From: Hyphomicrobiales bacterium
GTDB taxonomy: Bacteria > Pseudomonadota > Alphaproteobacteria > Rhizobiales > Rhizobiaceae
Assembly (NCBI GenBank): GCA_900471925.1
Contig: UCGV01000005.1
Coordinates: 124,001-188,000 of the forward strand
Length of the DNA: 64,000 bases
Direction of reading: 5' to 3'
Shown: positions 19,137 to 28,922 of the stretch, one piece after another
How the letters are laid out: every line of letters begins with the position of its first letter
Numbering within the stretch: position 1 is the stretch's first letter
Notes under the pieces: generated by a model
What the model saw: only the letters and a program-made list of their open reading frames with translations
The model's database searches: none
What the model was told of the DNA's origin: nothing
Translations under genes and position numbers: made by a program

Positions 19137-20366
19137 CTAGGCTTCTGCAAGCTGGGGCGCGCGCGGCAGCGTTACTGCAAAGACGACAAGGCCCAGCAGC
19201 GTGAGGATGAAACCCGCCCAGACCGCCGAGAGCAGGCCGAACCCCGCCGCAATCACCGCTCCGCCGGCCCAGGCGCCGATGGCATTTGCGACGTTGAGTG
19301 CCGCAAGGTTCATCGCCCCCATCAATGTCGGCGCCTCCGGCGCAAAGCTCGTCAGTCGTACCTGGATCGTTGGGATGGCGATCATCATCGTCGTGCCGAC
19401 ACCGAAGAGACCAGCCATGAGCAGCACGACATTTGACCCGAGCCATGCGAGGGCCGCGAGCACGATCAGTGCGCTGCCGAAACCGATGAGAAGCCCGCGT
19501 GACGGATGGCTATCGGCAATGCGTCCACCGATGAGATTGCCGGCCGTCATGCCGATACCAAACAAGGCGAGCTCCAGCGGAATCCAGGCGCGATCGATGG
19601 CAGCGACATCGGTCACCAAGGGGCCGATGAAGGTGTAGACTGCAAAGATGCTGGCGACGCCGAGGGCGGCAACGAGCATCATGATCCAGACGGAGCTGCG
19701 GCGGAGCGAACTCAGTTCCTGCGCGATCGGCCCGCCGTTCAAAGCATCGGTTCGGGGAACCCATGCCCAGAGCGCCAGAAGGGCCAGCACGCCGACGCCG
19801 GAAACAGCGAAGTACGTGTTTCGCCAGCCAAGATTCTGACCGAGGAAGGTGGCGACCGGCGAGCCGATGATCGTGGCGACGGTCAATCCTGTCATGACGA
19901 GCGCGAATGCCTTGCCGCCATGGCCCGGCCCGACGATATAGGAGGCGACGACGGCACCGGCGCCGAAGTAGGCCCCCTGCGGCATGCCGCTGATGAAACG
20001 GGCAAGTGCGAACATGCCGAGATTGGCCGCCAGCGCCGAAAGCACGTTGCCGACGATGAAGAGCCCGAGCAGGGCCAGAAGCAGGCTTTTCCGGTTGAGA
20101 CGGGCGGCGGCAAGCGTGACCAGCGGAGCACCGATCACCACGCCGAAAGCATAGGCGGTGATCGCGTTCGTTGCCGCCGGTATGCTGATATCGAGGCTCT
20201 CGGCAAAGAGCTGCAGCACGCCCATGCTGGCGAATTCGGATGTACCTATACAAAAGCTTCCAAGTGCGAGTGCAAACAACGTCAGGCCGCGCTTGCGCTG
20301 CTGGGCCGCATCCGTGCAATGGGTAGCGACCGCCCTGCATTGAGGTTCAAACGCCTTTTGAAGCAT
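19137..20366 (-). CDS. MFS transporter, DHA1/AraJ-type exporter
   Basis: A 409-aa, 12-helix inner-membrane secondary transporter. Helix 1 is LTLFALALGSFCIGTSEF, with the GTSEF signature of the AraJ/SotB sugar- or drug-efflux group. The loop 2-3 motif is reduced to RLNRKSLLL, and GMPQGAYFGAGAVVASY marks helix 4. An in-frame extension to 20477 lacks hydrophobic character; ATG 20366, preceded by purine-rich GAAGAGAG, is preferred. It lies upstream of the aldo/keto reductase and OYE genes on the same strand, so it could export a compound they modify. Confidence 0.87.
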   Translation of the reverse strand: MLQKAFEPQCRAVATHCTDAAQQRKRGLTLFALALGSFCIGTSEFASMGVLQLFAESLDISIPAATNAITAYAFGVVIGAPLVTLAAARLNRKSLLLALLGLFIVGNVLSALAANLGMFALARFISGMPQGAYFGAGAVVASYIVGPGHGGKAFALVMTGLTVATIIGSPVATFLGQNLGWRNTYFAVSGVGVLALLALWAWVPRTDALNGGPIAQELSSLRRSSVWIMMLVAALGVASIFAVYTFIGPLVTDVAAIDRAWIPLELALFGIGMTAGNLIGGRIADSHPSRGLLIGFGSALIVLAALAWLGSNVVLLMAGLFGVGTTMMIAIPTIQVRLTSFAPEAPTLMGAMNLAALNVANAIGAWAGGAVIAAGFGLLSAVWAGFILTLLGLVVFAVTLPRAPQLAEA

Positions 20367-20561
20367 GGCTCTCTTCGAACTCCTCTGAATCTGCTGAATC
20401 GGACATTGGACGCGAAATGCTGTTCCCGTCGCACGCACGTCGATGCCGACGAGCGCGCAAGGCCGGAATACAATCACTAATATTAGCGGCGTGCGGCAGA
20501 GCGAGGGGTTAAGCTTGGTGAAATTTCGGGAAATCCACTCCTCGAAACAGGCAGCGCATTC

Positions 20562-20870
20562 TCATTCCGGTGAAGCTTCGACATCCAGCGACGTGGCGAG
20601 AATTGCGGTGCGCGAAGCCAGATCGCCGATGCGGGCAAGATAGGCCTTGAAATGCGGCGACGCGCGATGGAAGGCAACGGCATCTTCGTCCACATAGAGT
20701 TCATCGAGAACGAAGTGACCGGGCGCCGCCGCCTCTCGCCAGAGATCGTAGCGGAGGTTTCCGGGTTCGGCCCTTGACGGAGCAAGCATGCTGCGCAGAA
20801 GCGTTTCGAGCTCTGCTTCGCAACCTTCCTTGGCGAGAAATAGTGCGACGGTCTTCATCTGTCCGGCCAT
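20562..20870 (-). CDS. Small antibiotic-biosynthesis-monooxygenase (ABM/YgiN) domain protein
   Basis: A 102-aa single-domain protein with the ferredoxin-like ABM fold. It has the opening strand VALFLAKEGCEAELETLL, then EPGNLRYDLWREA, FVLDELYVDEDAVAFH and the helix SPHFKAYLARIGDL, as in YgiN and related quinol or dimeric monooxygenases. The ATG at 20870 has AGGAAAGGG upstream; ATG 20858 is also possible. It stands alone, divergent from the first giant regulator. No function can be assigned beyond a probable small-molecule redox or detoxification role. Confidence 0.8.
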   Translation of the reverse strand: MAGQMKTVALFLAKEGCEAELETLLRSMLAPSRAEPGNLRYDLWREAAAPGHFVLDELYVDEDAVAFHRASPHFKAYLARIGDLASRTAILATSLDVEASPE

Positions 20871-21205
20871 TCCATTCGCCCTTTCCTTGGCTGCATTCGG
20901 GACCAACGGAAGGCTACAGCATCGCAGATAGGCGTGGCGTTAAACGTCGTGAATGGCGGTGAAATACCGTCACCGCCGGCGCTGATGATCGCACTGTTAC
21001 CGCTCGAATTACCCTGGGTTGCGGAAATGTGCCCGCGAGACCTCTTTGAGCGGCTTTTTTACCTATTTTAACCACGGATGGCGGGCTAACTGCGGTATTC
21101 CTGCTTCAAACCCAAACACGAGCGGCAAGACTTATCGTTTGCACGCCGTTCGATCCGGGTCGGCTTGTCCTGGCCAACGTCATCGCTTGCTGCAAGGAGC
21201 GTCCC
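20871..21205. other. 335-nt divergent intergenic region
   Basis: Carries the promoters of the ABM gene (minus) and the first large regulator (plus; Shine-Dalgarno CAAGGAG before 21206). The only structure seen is the hairpin at 20955-20977. No further gene is supported. Confidence 0.5.
20955..20977. repeat. Perfect 8-bp inverted repeat
   Basis: GGCGGTGA (20955-20962) and TCACCGCC (20970-20977) with a 7-nt spacer, 85 nt upstream of the ABM gene and 228 nt before the regulator. It could be an operator or an RNA hairpin in the ABM leader. Confidence 0.4.
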
Positions 21206-24118
21206 ATGGACGGCATTTACGCCTTCGGGCCATATCGCCTGCATCCTGCCACCCGTGTGCTGACTCGAGAGCGTCTTGAGGTGGCGATGGGCAGCCGCGC
21301 ATTCGACATGCTCGTCGCGTTGGTTCTGCATAGTGGCGAGGTTGTTTCGCGCCGGCAGCTGATCGCCTTTGCCTGGCACGGGCTGAGTGTCGAGGAATCC
21401 AATGTCCGGGTGCAGATTGCCCACCTTCGCCGGGAACTTGGATGCGGCGTGGACGGTATGCGTTACATCATCAGCATCCCTGGTCGCGGCTACTGTTTTG
21501 TCGCGCCGGTCGAACGAATCCTTGACGGCCAACCCGCACTTCCCGCCACGGGGGCACCAGATTCAGTAAGGGCCGACGTGTCGCCTCGGCGCGCCACACG
21601 CCTGCCTCTGCCGCACGTTCAGGCATTCGGGCGTAGCGAAAACGTCGCCGAGCTGTCGCGGGCAATTACGGCCCGCCGCTTCGTGTCCGTCGTCGGGCCT
21701 GGCGGTGTCGGCAAAACCACGCTGGCAGTGCTGGTCGCTCACGCTCTGGATAGCAGCTCGAAAGCCGTCTATTTCGTTGATCTCAGCTGCATCGAGAAAG
21801 CTTCACTCGTCGCGACAGCAGTCGCCACAGCCCTCGGTCTTTCCCGGACAAGCGACGACATCAAACCCGACCTGCTCGCCTTCCTCGCCGAAGAACCCGC
21901 GCTCCTCATTCTCGACAATTGCGAGCACGTTATCGATGAGGTGACGGCGCTTGTCGATTTCATCCTCGGCCATACGGACGACGCCCATATCCTGGTCACC
22001 AGCCGCGAAGCGTTGCGGCTGCAAGGCGAGGCCATATACCTCCTGCGTCCGCTCGCCTCCCCGCCGCATACCGGCCGGCTGACCGCCAGCCAGGCGCTCG
22101 TCTGGCCCGCCGTCGCCCTGTTCATGGAACATGCATTTGACGGAGGACACCACCAGCCGCTCGGCGACGACCATGCTTCCGCGGTTGCGGCCATCTGCCG
22201 CCGGCTCGACGGCAATCCTCTCGCCATCCAGGTCGTTGCAAGCCGTGTTGGCACCTACGGCCTGGAGATGGTGTCCAATCTGCTCACCGACCAGCTAGCG
22301 CTCAGCTGGCGCGGCAGCAGGGATGCCGCGCCACGCCATCAGACAGTCGAAGCCATGCTCGATTGGAGTTACAATCTGCTCTCCGAACTGAACCGAAAGG
22401 TTCTGCGCCGGCTGTCCGTCTTCGTCGGCGATTTTTCCATGGACGCGGCGGCTGCCGTCGCAGGCGATGACGAAACGAGCGCTGCCGAGATCGCCAAGTC
22501 GATCAGCGATCTGATAGACAAGTCATTGATTGCACCTCATGCCGCCGAAGGACCGGTTCAGTTCAGGTTGCTCGACATCACCAGAACCTATGCCGCAATG
22601 AAACTTGCCGCCTCTGACGATGGTCGGCAGGCACGGCTGAGGCATGCCGATTTCTATCGGCGTCAGTTGAAGACCTACGCCCCCGACAGCACAACGGCAC
22701 GAGAAGGCCGGAAAGACGGCTATCCCGAACAGGATATCCGCAACCTGCGCATCGCTCTGGACTGGGCATTTTCAGAGGATGGTGAGGCAGAACTCGCGAC
22801 CGAAATCTGCGCTCTGGCGGTGCCTGTCTTCCTCGACCTCTTCATGCTGAGCGAATGCCGCCAATGGTGTGGTCGCGCCTTGGGAGCGCTTCCGGACAGG
22901 CTGCGCGATACGCCGCTCGAACTCGCCCTGCAGGAAGGTTTTGCAATCAGTGCCTGTTTTACGGCGGTGGCCGAGGACGAGGTTCGCCGGGCACTCGAGC
23001 GCGGCCTCGATCTCGGTCGCAGACAGCAAAGTCTCCGGCATCAATTCCATCTAATGGCCGGACTCAATCTCCTGATGCTCAAGTCGGGTGAATTCCGGCG
23101 AGCGCTCGACATGGCCGAGCGCTATGCGGCCGAAGCGATCATGCGCGGCAGTCCCTGCGAACTGAGGGTGGCAAGCTGGATGCTCGGCATCGCCCATCAT
23201 TATGTGGGGGACCAGAACGCTGCCGAAACCAATTATGTGGACAGCTCCGCCCATCACTTCAATCCCGGCGCGGTGGGGCTCGGCTATTTCGAAACCAACC
23301 ACCACCTCATGGCATCCGTCGTCCAGGCGCGTGTCGCCTGGATGCGGGGCCAGCCGGGCCGGAGTATCCGGCTTGCCTTGAAGGCGATCGAAGATGCACG
23401 GTCGCATCCCGCCTCGCTCTGCATCTGCCTGCTGCTCGGCATTCCGGTCTTTCTTCTCTGCGGCCAGTTCGAGCGCGCCGAGCGGCTGATCGACGAACTC
23501 CAGCACGTGACCAAGCTCTATTCCTTTGGCGGTTACAACGGCGCGGTCACCGCACTGCGCGGAGAGCTGCTGCTGCTGCGAGACAAGACGGACCAGGCCA
23601 TAGACATCCTGCGCGGCGACACGCTGACAGGACCGCCGACGGCGTTGCATCTGTCATCGACCGACGCTTTACGTGTGCTTGCCGAAAGCCTCGCCCTGTC
23701 AGGCGACCCCGAAGAAGCGATCTCGACAATCGATGCGGCGCTGGAGCGCGGCGAAAGTGGTGGCGGGTCTTTCAATCTCGCCAACCTGCTGCGCACGAAG
23801 GCCGAGATTTTGCTGGTTCTGCCGGAGCCCGATATTGACGGCGCGGATGACTTGCTGATCAGGGCGATCGAAGTGGCCCGCGTGCAATCGGCCCTGGGTT
23901 ACGAACTGCGTGCCCTCTTGACGCTTGCACGGCTCAGAGAAATGCAAGGGCGGGAAATCGAGGTGATCGGTCCTCTGAAGACTGTGGTTGACCGCTTCAA
24001 CGACGGTTTCGAAACGAGCGATCTCAAACGCGCCCGGCAGATCCTGAAATCCCACAGACGCAGCATCAGTCGCCATGGGAACGCCGGCGACGAATTTGCC
24101 GGAAATTACCGCGTTTAA
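21206..24118 (+). CDS. Winged-helix / STAND ATPase / TPR regulator (first copy)
   Basis: A 970-aa protein in three parts. Residues 1-100 form an OmpR/CadC-type winged helix (FGPYRLHPATRVLTR ... SNVRVQIAHLRRELG ... IPGRGYCFVAP). Residues about 135-450 form a STAND/NB-ARC-type NTPase with P-loop GPGGVGKTT (164-172), Walker B LLILDNCEHV, a sensor-like VTSREALRLQGE and GNPLAIQVVASRVG. The remainder is helical with TPR-like repeats. Family members act as switch-like transcription factors in which the repeats sense a ligand and the ATPase drives assembly. No membrane helix is seen, so it is cytoplasmic. Shine-Dalgarno AAGGAG precedes ATG 21206. The aldehyde dehydrogenase gene follows after 114 nt and is its likely target. 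Confidence 0.85.
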   Translation: MDGIYAFGPYRLHPATRVLTRERLEVAMGSRAFDMLVALVLHSGEVVSRRQLIAFAWHGLSVEESNVRVQIAHLRRELGCGVDGMRYIISIPGRGYCFVAPVERILDGQPALPATGAPDSVRADVSPRRATRLPLPHVQAFGRSENVAELSRAITARRFVSVVGPGGVGKTTLAVLVAHALDSSSKAVYFVDLSCIEKASLVATAVATALGLSRTSDDIKPDLLAFLAEEPALLILDNCEHVIDEVTALVDFILGHTDDAHILVTSREALRLQGEAIYLLRPLASPPHTGRLTASQALVWPAVALFMEHAFDGGHHQPLGDDHASAVAAICRRLDGNPLAIQVVASRVGTYGLEMVSNLLTDQLALSWRGSRDAAPRHQTVEAMLDWSYNLLSELNRKVLRRLSVFVGDFSMDAAAAVAGDDETSAAEIAKSISDLIDKSLIAPHAAEGPVQFRLLDITRTYAAMKLAASDDGRQARLRHADFYRRQLKTYAPDSTTAREGRKDGYPEQDIRNLRIALDWAFSEDGEAELATEICALAVPVFLDLFMLSECRQWCGRALGALPDRLRDTPLELALQEGFAISACFTAVAEDEVRRALERGLDLGRRQQSLRHQFHLMAGLNLLMLKSGEFRRALDMAERYAAEAIMRGSPCELRVASWMLGIAHHYVGDQNAAETNYVDSSAHHFNPGAVGLGYFETNHHLMASVVQARVAWMRGQPGRSIRLALKAIEDARSHPASLCICLLLGIPVFLLCGQFERAERLIDELQHVTKLYSFGGYNGAVTALRGELLLLRDKTDQAIDILRGDTLTGPPTALHLSSTDALRVLAESLALSGDPEEAISTIDAALERGESGGGSFNLANLLRTKAEILLVLPEPDIDGADDLLIRAIEVARVQSALGYELRALLTLARLREMQGREIEVIGPLKTVVDRFNDGFETSDLKRARQILKSHRRSISRHGNAGDEFAGNYRV

Positions 24119-24232
24119 CTCTCGCACCTTCCAAAGCCGCGCTAGATTGATAAACACGCCCGGACAATAATTGCCCCGAATACCGCCGGCACCAATGTCC
24201 GCGTTCCCGAAACCAACATATCGAGATCTTCC

Positions 24233-25609
24233 ATGATTGACGTCGTACAAGCATTCGACCGATCCCCGATTGCCGAACTTCCGAGCGATGATGCGGCAGC
24301 TCTCGAAAACAAGCTGAGCCTCGCCCAGCGCCGCTTCAAGGATCGCGCCGGCTGGCTGAAACCTTACCAGCGCATCGAGATCCTGCGTCGGCTCGCCTCG
24401 CTGGTCGAGGGCAAACGCCAGGACTTCGGCCGGCTGATCGCCCGAGAGGGCGGCAAACCACTGACCGATGCACTCATCGAAACCGATCGTGCGATAGACG
24501 GCATCCGCAATGCCGCCGATATTCTGCGAACCTGGGCCGGGCGTGAGATCCCGATGGGCCTGACACCGGCAAGCGCCAACCGCCATGCCTGGACGGTACA
24601 TGAGCCGATCGGCGTCGTTGCCGCCATCGCTGCCTTCAACCATCCACTGAACCTCGTCGTCCACCAGATCGCGCCGGCCATTGCTACCGGCTGCCCCGTT
24701 ATAGTCAAACCGGCGACGGCGACACCACTCAATTGCGTGGAATTGGTCAAGCTCGTTCACGAAGCTGGCATGCCGGAGGGCTGGGTACAGACGTTCCTGC
24801 CTGAAGAGCGCGGCCTCGCAGAGGCCTTTGCAACCGATCAGAGGATCGCTTTCCTGAGCTTTATCGGCTCGGCCAGGGTCGGCTGGCAGCTTCGCTCGAA
24901 ACTGGCGCCGGGCGCACGCTGCGCTCTCGAACATGGCGGCGTAGCGCCACTGATCGTCGACAGGAATGTCGACCTCGACAGCATCATCGAGCCGATCGCC
25001 AAGGGTGGCTACTATCATGCCGGCCAGGTCTGCGTATCCGTGCAGCGCATCTATGTGCACAAGGAAATCGAGCGCGCTTTCACCGAGAAGTTCGCCGCAC
25101 GCGTCGCAGCTCTCAGAGCCGGCGATCCGACCCTGGCCGAGACCGAGATCGGACCGCTGATCACACCGAAGGAGGCCGACCGGGTCGCGAACTGGATCGA
25201 GGAGGCCGTCTCCGCAGGCGCCAGGCAGCTCGGCGGCGGACGCGTCAGCGAGACGACGCTGAAGCCGGCGATCCTCGTCAACCCACCCAAAGATGCCAAG
25301 GTTTCGACGCTGGAGGTTTTCGGGCCGCTCACCTGTATCTTTCCTGTCGAAACACTCGATGAAGCGATCGCCGAAGCGAATTCCCTGCCTGTCGCGTTCC
25401 AGTCGAGCATTTTCACACGCGATCTCAATGCCGCCTTCTACGCCGCCGAACGTCTCGATGCCTCAGCCGTCATGATCAACGACCATACGGCCTTTCGAAC
25501 CGACTGGATGCCTTTCGCCGGCCGCCACGAATCCGGTTACGGCATTGGTGGCATTCCCTACACGATGCATGAGATGACTGCGGAAAAGATGTTTGTTTTC
25601 AAGATGTAG
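24233..25609 (+). CDS. NAD(P)-dependent aldehyde dehydrogenase
   Basis: A 458-aa member of the ALDH superfamily, oxidising an aldehyde to the acid (or acyl-CoA). The catalytic set is present: Asn in AAFNHPLN, cofactor strand CPVIVKPATATPLN, general-base Glu in ALEHGGVAP (where most members read LGG), and nucleophile Cys in GQVCVSVQRIY. The C-terminal EVFGPLTCIFPV and FAGRHESGYGIGG are normal. The substrate is not evident. It lies between two paralogous 950-970-aa regulators on the same strand, which suggests a regulated detoxification or catabolic step rather than housekeeping. Confidence 0.93.
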   Translation: MIDVVQAFDRSPIAELPSDDAAALENKLSLAQRRFKDRAGWLKPYQRIEILRRLASLVEGKRQDFGRLIAREGGKPLTDALIETDRAIDGIRNAADILRTWAGREIPMGLTPASANRHAWTVHEPIGVVAAIAAFNHPLNLVVHQIAPAIATGCPVIVKPATATPLNCVELVKLVHEAGMPEGWVQTFLPEERGLAEAFATDQRIAFLSFIGSARVGWQLRSKLAPGARCALEHGGVAPLIVDRNVDLDSIIEPIAKGGYYHAGQVCVSVQRIYVHKEIERAFTEKFAARVAALRAGDPTLAETEIGPLITPKEADRVANWIEEAVSAGARQLGGGRVSETTLKPAILVNPPKDAKVSTLEVFGPLTCIFPVETLDEAIAEANSLPVAFQSSIFTRDLNAAFYAAERLDASAVMINDHTAFRTDWMPFAGRHESGYGIGGIPYTMHEMTAEKMFVFKM

Positions 25610-25927
25610 CGATCGTCATCGCAAGCGTTGAAACAGTTGGGAAAAGGCCACTCGCGGATTACGGCTGGCATATATTCTCGCGCCATCGTCACCGCACGGA
25701 AGCGATCTTTTCCCCACACATCACCGTCACCAAAGCTCGTTCCAGGTCTCCACCGTTGACTGCGGCGCGCTCCTGATAAACAGAAGGTATGATTGTCATT
25801 GCGTTTCAATCGGCGCAGGTTAGCGCTGACGCTCGTGATGTCATCACCAGGTCAGCTTGATCAGAAGCTTCGTTCAGCAGCTGGCCCTGTCGCGAAGTGG
25901 CCGTCAGACTGAGAGTGAGATTGCACG
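25610..25927. other. 318-nt intergenic region upstream of second regulator
   Basis: No convincing gene: a short minus-strand open frame here has no ribosome site or recognisable sequence. It holds a two-part dyad (25825-25856) about 70 nt before the regulator start. Confidence 0.5.
25825..25856. promoter_or_regulatory. Composite dyad, possible operator of the second regulator
   Basis: GCTGAC (25825-25830) pairs with GTCAGC (25851-25856) and GTGATG (25835-25840) with CATCAC (25842-25847), giving a 12-bp interrupted inverted repeat almost symmetric about base 25841. Confidence 0.4.
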
Positions 25928-28783
25928 GTGGATGATCTGAACATTCGTATGGCGGAAGACAAGGTCCGTACGTTCGGACCATTTCAGCTGTTTCCCGCCA
26001 GACAGTTGCTTCTATGCGACGGTGTGCCTGTCAAGCTCGGCGGCCGTGGATTTGCGCTGCTCAGTCTTCTGGTCGAGCGGCAGGGCGAACTCGTCAGCAA
26101 ACAGGATTTGATGGCGACCGCCTGGCCCGAGACCTTCGTGCACGAGAGCAATCTCAAAGTGAACATGTTCGCACTTCGCAAGGCGCTGGGCGACGAGAAG
26201 GAGCAGCCCACCTATATCGCCACGGTCTCCGGGCGCGGCTATCGTTTCATCGCGCCCGTCATCGCAGTTGCCGAGCCGCTTCTCGCGCCGATTGCCGTCG
26301 CACAACACCGTCCCCTACCGCCAGTCACCGACATTATCGGCCGGACCGTCGAAATTTCGGATGTCCTGATGCACCTGAGGAGGGTGTCGCACGTCACCAT
26401 CGTCGGCACAGGAGGCGTGGGCAAGACCACGCTCGCCCTGGCGGCGGCGCGTGAGATCGAAATGGCATTTCCCGATGGCCTGTGCTGGGTCGATCTATCC
26501 GTCATCGATGACCCGATGCTCGTTCCATCGGCGCTGGTTTCTGCATTAGGATTGCGCGGCAACAGTGGCGACAAGCTCAGCAAGGTTATCAACTATCTCG
26601 ACAGGCGACGGATGCTGATCATTCTCGACAATTGCGAGCATGTGCTGCCGGCCGCGGCGCTTTTTGCGAGCAGCCTGGGGACCAGCTGTAAATCCCACAT
26701 CCTCGCAACCAGCAGAACGCCGCTAGGAACACCTGGCGAACAGGTTGTCTGGCTCAGTCCGCTCGACAGCCCACCGGAGGGAGTTGCGCTCACGGCCGAA
26801 ACGGCGGGGCACTATCCTTCAATGCAGCTCCTGATGGAACGAGCCCGTGTGTGGACCGAATACAGGCCGACCGATGAGGATTGCGAAACGCTTGGCGAGA
26901 TCTGCCGGCGCCTCGACGGAATTCCTCTGGCTATCGAGTTGGCGGCCGGCAAACTTGGCCAATATGCTCCGCGGCAACTGTTGGCGATGCTGGAACAGCA
27001 TCTGGCCGTTCTCGAGCATAACAGCGATGCGACACCGCGCAGGCACCAGACCCTGCGCGCGACCATCGACTGGAGTTATCAGCTGTTGACGAAGGACGAA
27101 GCGCTGATCTTTCAGGTCATCTCGGTCTTTGCCGGTACATTCGATGCGACGGACGCGGCGACCATAGCCGCAGGCGCCGGATTAGGCCCGGCCGTGACGG
27201 CGGCAAGCCTCGGCAGCCTCGTTGCAAAATCGCTGGTCGCAGCGGCGGCGGATCGACAGGCACTAAGCTACCGTCTGCTCGACACGAACCAGCGCTATGC
27301 CCAGGACCGGCTTAAGCGGCATCCGTTGCGATCGACAGTGTCTCGGGCACATGCCGAGCGCATGCTCGAACTCTTCGAGCGATCCGAGCGCGAATGGGAA
27401 TGGCGGGAAACCCATGAATGGGTTACCTCCTACCAGAACCGCTTGCCCGATCTGCGTAAGGCTCTCGATTGGGCCTTCGACAACAAGGGCGATGTCGAAC
27501 TCGGCATCCGCCTGACTATCGCGGCGATCCCCGTGCTCTTCGAAATCTCGGCGGTCCCAGAAGCGCGTCAGACGGCGGAAAGAGCGCTTCGCCATCCAAC
27601 GACCGACGCCCAGCACATGAAGCTTGCCAGCTCGCGAGCCTGGAGCATGCTCTACGGGCTCCGGCGAGAAGCCCAGGCGGAAGACGCGTGGCGCAAGGCG
27701 GTCGATTTTGCGCGCCGCTCCGGCAATGCCGATTACCATCTGCGCAGCCTGCTCGGGTATTCTTTTCATCTCAATGGCAGCGGTCGCGTGCCGGAGGCAA
27801 TGGAGAACCTGATCGCATGGCGGGAATTGGCTTCGACCAATCCGCAGTCACCATCCGCAGTCGACGGAGAACGGTTCTTCGCCCTTGTCTGCGGCTATAT
27901 GGGCAAGCTGAAGGACGCCCGACAGATATTGGACCAGCTGGCCCTCAGCGCGCCTCACGTCGGACGACGCTCGCGCATGGCCGGTTTCCAGGTCGATCGC
28001 TATATCGGCACGCGCAACTATCTCTCTTTCATCTCCTGGCTGACCGGGCAGCCCGCCTACGCCGCCTATGTCGCAGATGAGGGCCTCAGAGCCGCCGGGG
28101 AACTCGGCCATCTCGTCTCGCAATCCAATGTGCTTGCCATGGCGGCATTACCGGTCGCCTTCTGGAACGGCAATGCAGAGAGGCTTGGCGTCTATACGAG
28201 CCAGCTCAATGCCAATCTGGAAATCGAAGGCACCGAACTCTGGAAGCCGATCTTGCGATTCTACAGCGCAGTAATGCCTGAACTGCGCGGCGGCATGGCG
28301 GATATCGAAGCGATGCGCACGGTGATCGGGGAACTCATCGAGTCCGGCTTCACCATCCGCATCGGCCTCTATCTCAGCATTCTCGCAGACACGCTCGCTT
28401 CGCGGCGGCGGATCGATGAGGCAGACGAAACCATCGACATGGCGTTCGACTATCAGAGACGTCAGAGCGAGGTCTGGTGCCTGCCGGAGCTTCAACGCGT
28501 GCAGGCTTCGATCCGGCGGCAGCGGGGCGAATTTTCCGAGGCAGAAAGCATGTTTGAGACGGCACTTACGCAGGCTCGCTCGGTCGGAGCGCTGTCTTTC
28601 GAATTGCGGATCGCGACGGATCTGGCGACACACTATCTGGAAACGGAGAAAGCGCCTGTCGCGCTGCAGACGCTCGAGCCCGTCTATGGCCGTTTCTCCG
28701 AGGGCTTTGCGACACGGAATCTGCTCGCGGCTTCCCGCACCCTGGAGAGAGCGAAGAAGATGGCCCGCCCGGTTGCCAACTGA
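25928..28783 (+). CDS. Winged-helix / STAND ATPase / TPR regulator (second copy)
   Basis: A 951-aa paralogue of the regulator at 21206 with the same order. The winged helix is at about 10-105 (FGPFQLFPARQLLL ... SNLKVNMFALRKALG ... VSGRGYRFIAPV). The STAND ATPase has P-loop GTGGVGKTT (160-168), Walker B MLIILDNCEHVLP, TSRTPLGTPGE and GIPLAIELAAGKLG. A long TPR-like C-terminus follows. The GTG at 25928 starts the open frame; ATG 25949 is an alternative just before the winged helix. The two copies flank the aldehyde dehydrogenase and have clearly diverged in the C-terminal sensor, so they may read different signals. It probably also controls the small gene downstream or itself. Confidence 0.83.
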   Translation: MDDLNIRMAEDKVRTFGPFQLFPARQLLLCDGVPVKLGGRGFALLSLLVERQGELVSKQDLMATAWPETFVHESNLKVNMFALRKALGDEKEQPTYIATVSGRGYRFIAPVIAVAEPLLAPIAVAQHRPLPPVTDIIGRTVEISDVLMHLRRVSHVTIVGTGGVGKTTLALAAAREIEMAFPDGLCWVDLSVIDDPMLVPSALVSALGLRGNSGDKLSKVINYLDRRRMLIILDNCEHVLPAAALFASSLGTSCKSHILATSRTPLGTPGEQVVWLSPLDSPPEGVALTAETAGHYPSMQLLMERARVWTEYRPTDEDCETLGEICRRLDGIPLAIELAAGKLGQYAPRQLLAMLEQHLAVLEHNSDATPRRHQTLRATIDWSYQLLTKDEALIFQVISVFAGTFDATDAATIAAGAGLGPAVTAASLGSLVAKSLVAAAADRQALSYRLLDTNQRYAQDRLKRHPLRSTVSRAHAERMLELFERSEREWEWRETHEWVTSYQNRLPDLRKALDWAFDNKGDVELGIRLTIAAIPVLFEISAVPEARQTAERALRHPTTDAQHMKLASSRAWSMLYGLRREAQAEDAWRKAVDFARRSGNADYHLRSLLGYSFHLNGSGRVPEAMENLIAWRELASTNPQSPSAVDGERFFALVCGYMGKLKDARQILDQLALSAPHVGRRSRMAGFQVDRYIGTRNYLSFISWLTGQPAYAAYVADEGLRAAGELGHLVSQSNVLAMAALPVAFWNGNAERLGVYTSQLNANLEIEGTELWKPILRFYSAVMPELRGGMADIEAMRTVIGELIESGFTIRIGLYLSILADTLASRRRIDEADETIDMAFDYQRRQSEVWCLPELQRVQASIRRQRGEFSEAESMFETALTQARSVGALSFELRIATDLATHYLETEKAPVALQTLEPVYGRFSEGFATRNLLAASRTLERAKKMARPVAN

Positions 28784-28922
28784 GCGTGGATATCCGAAAG
28801 ACGGGGACTTGCGGTGCTCGCAAAGCAAAGCCTACATCGCTATTCGTGCACATGCCGGTATCGCCGGGGTGAACCTGGCATTAAACAGCACGACACGACC
28901 TGATCGCGAAGGAGCAGCAGCG

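Noticed and set aside
23699..25060. Long minus-strand open frame opposite the first STAND regulator and the aldehyde dehydrogenase
   Set aside because: The plus-strand proteins are full-length with catalytic motifs; the antisense frame has no ribosome site and no recognisable domain.
25558..25809. 83-codon minus-strand ORF in the gap after the aldehyde dehydrogenase
   Set aside because: It overlaps the ALDH 3' end, lacks a Shine-Dalgarno, and its sequence looks random.
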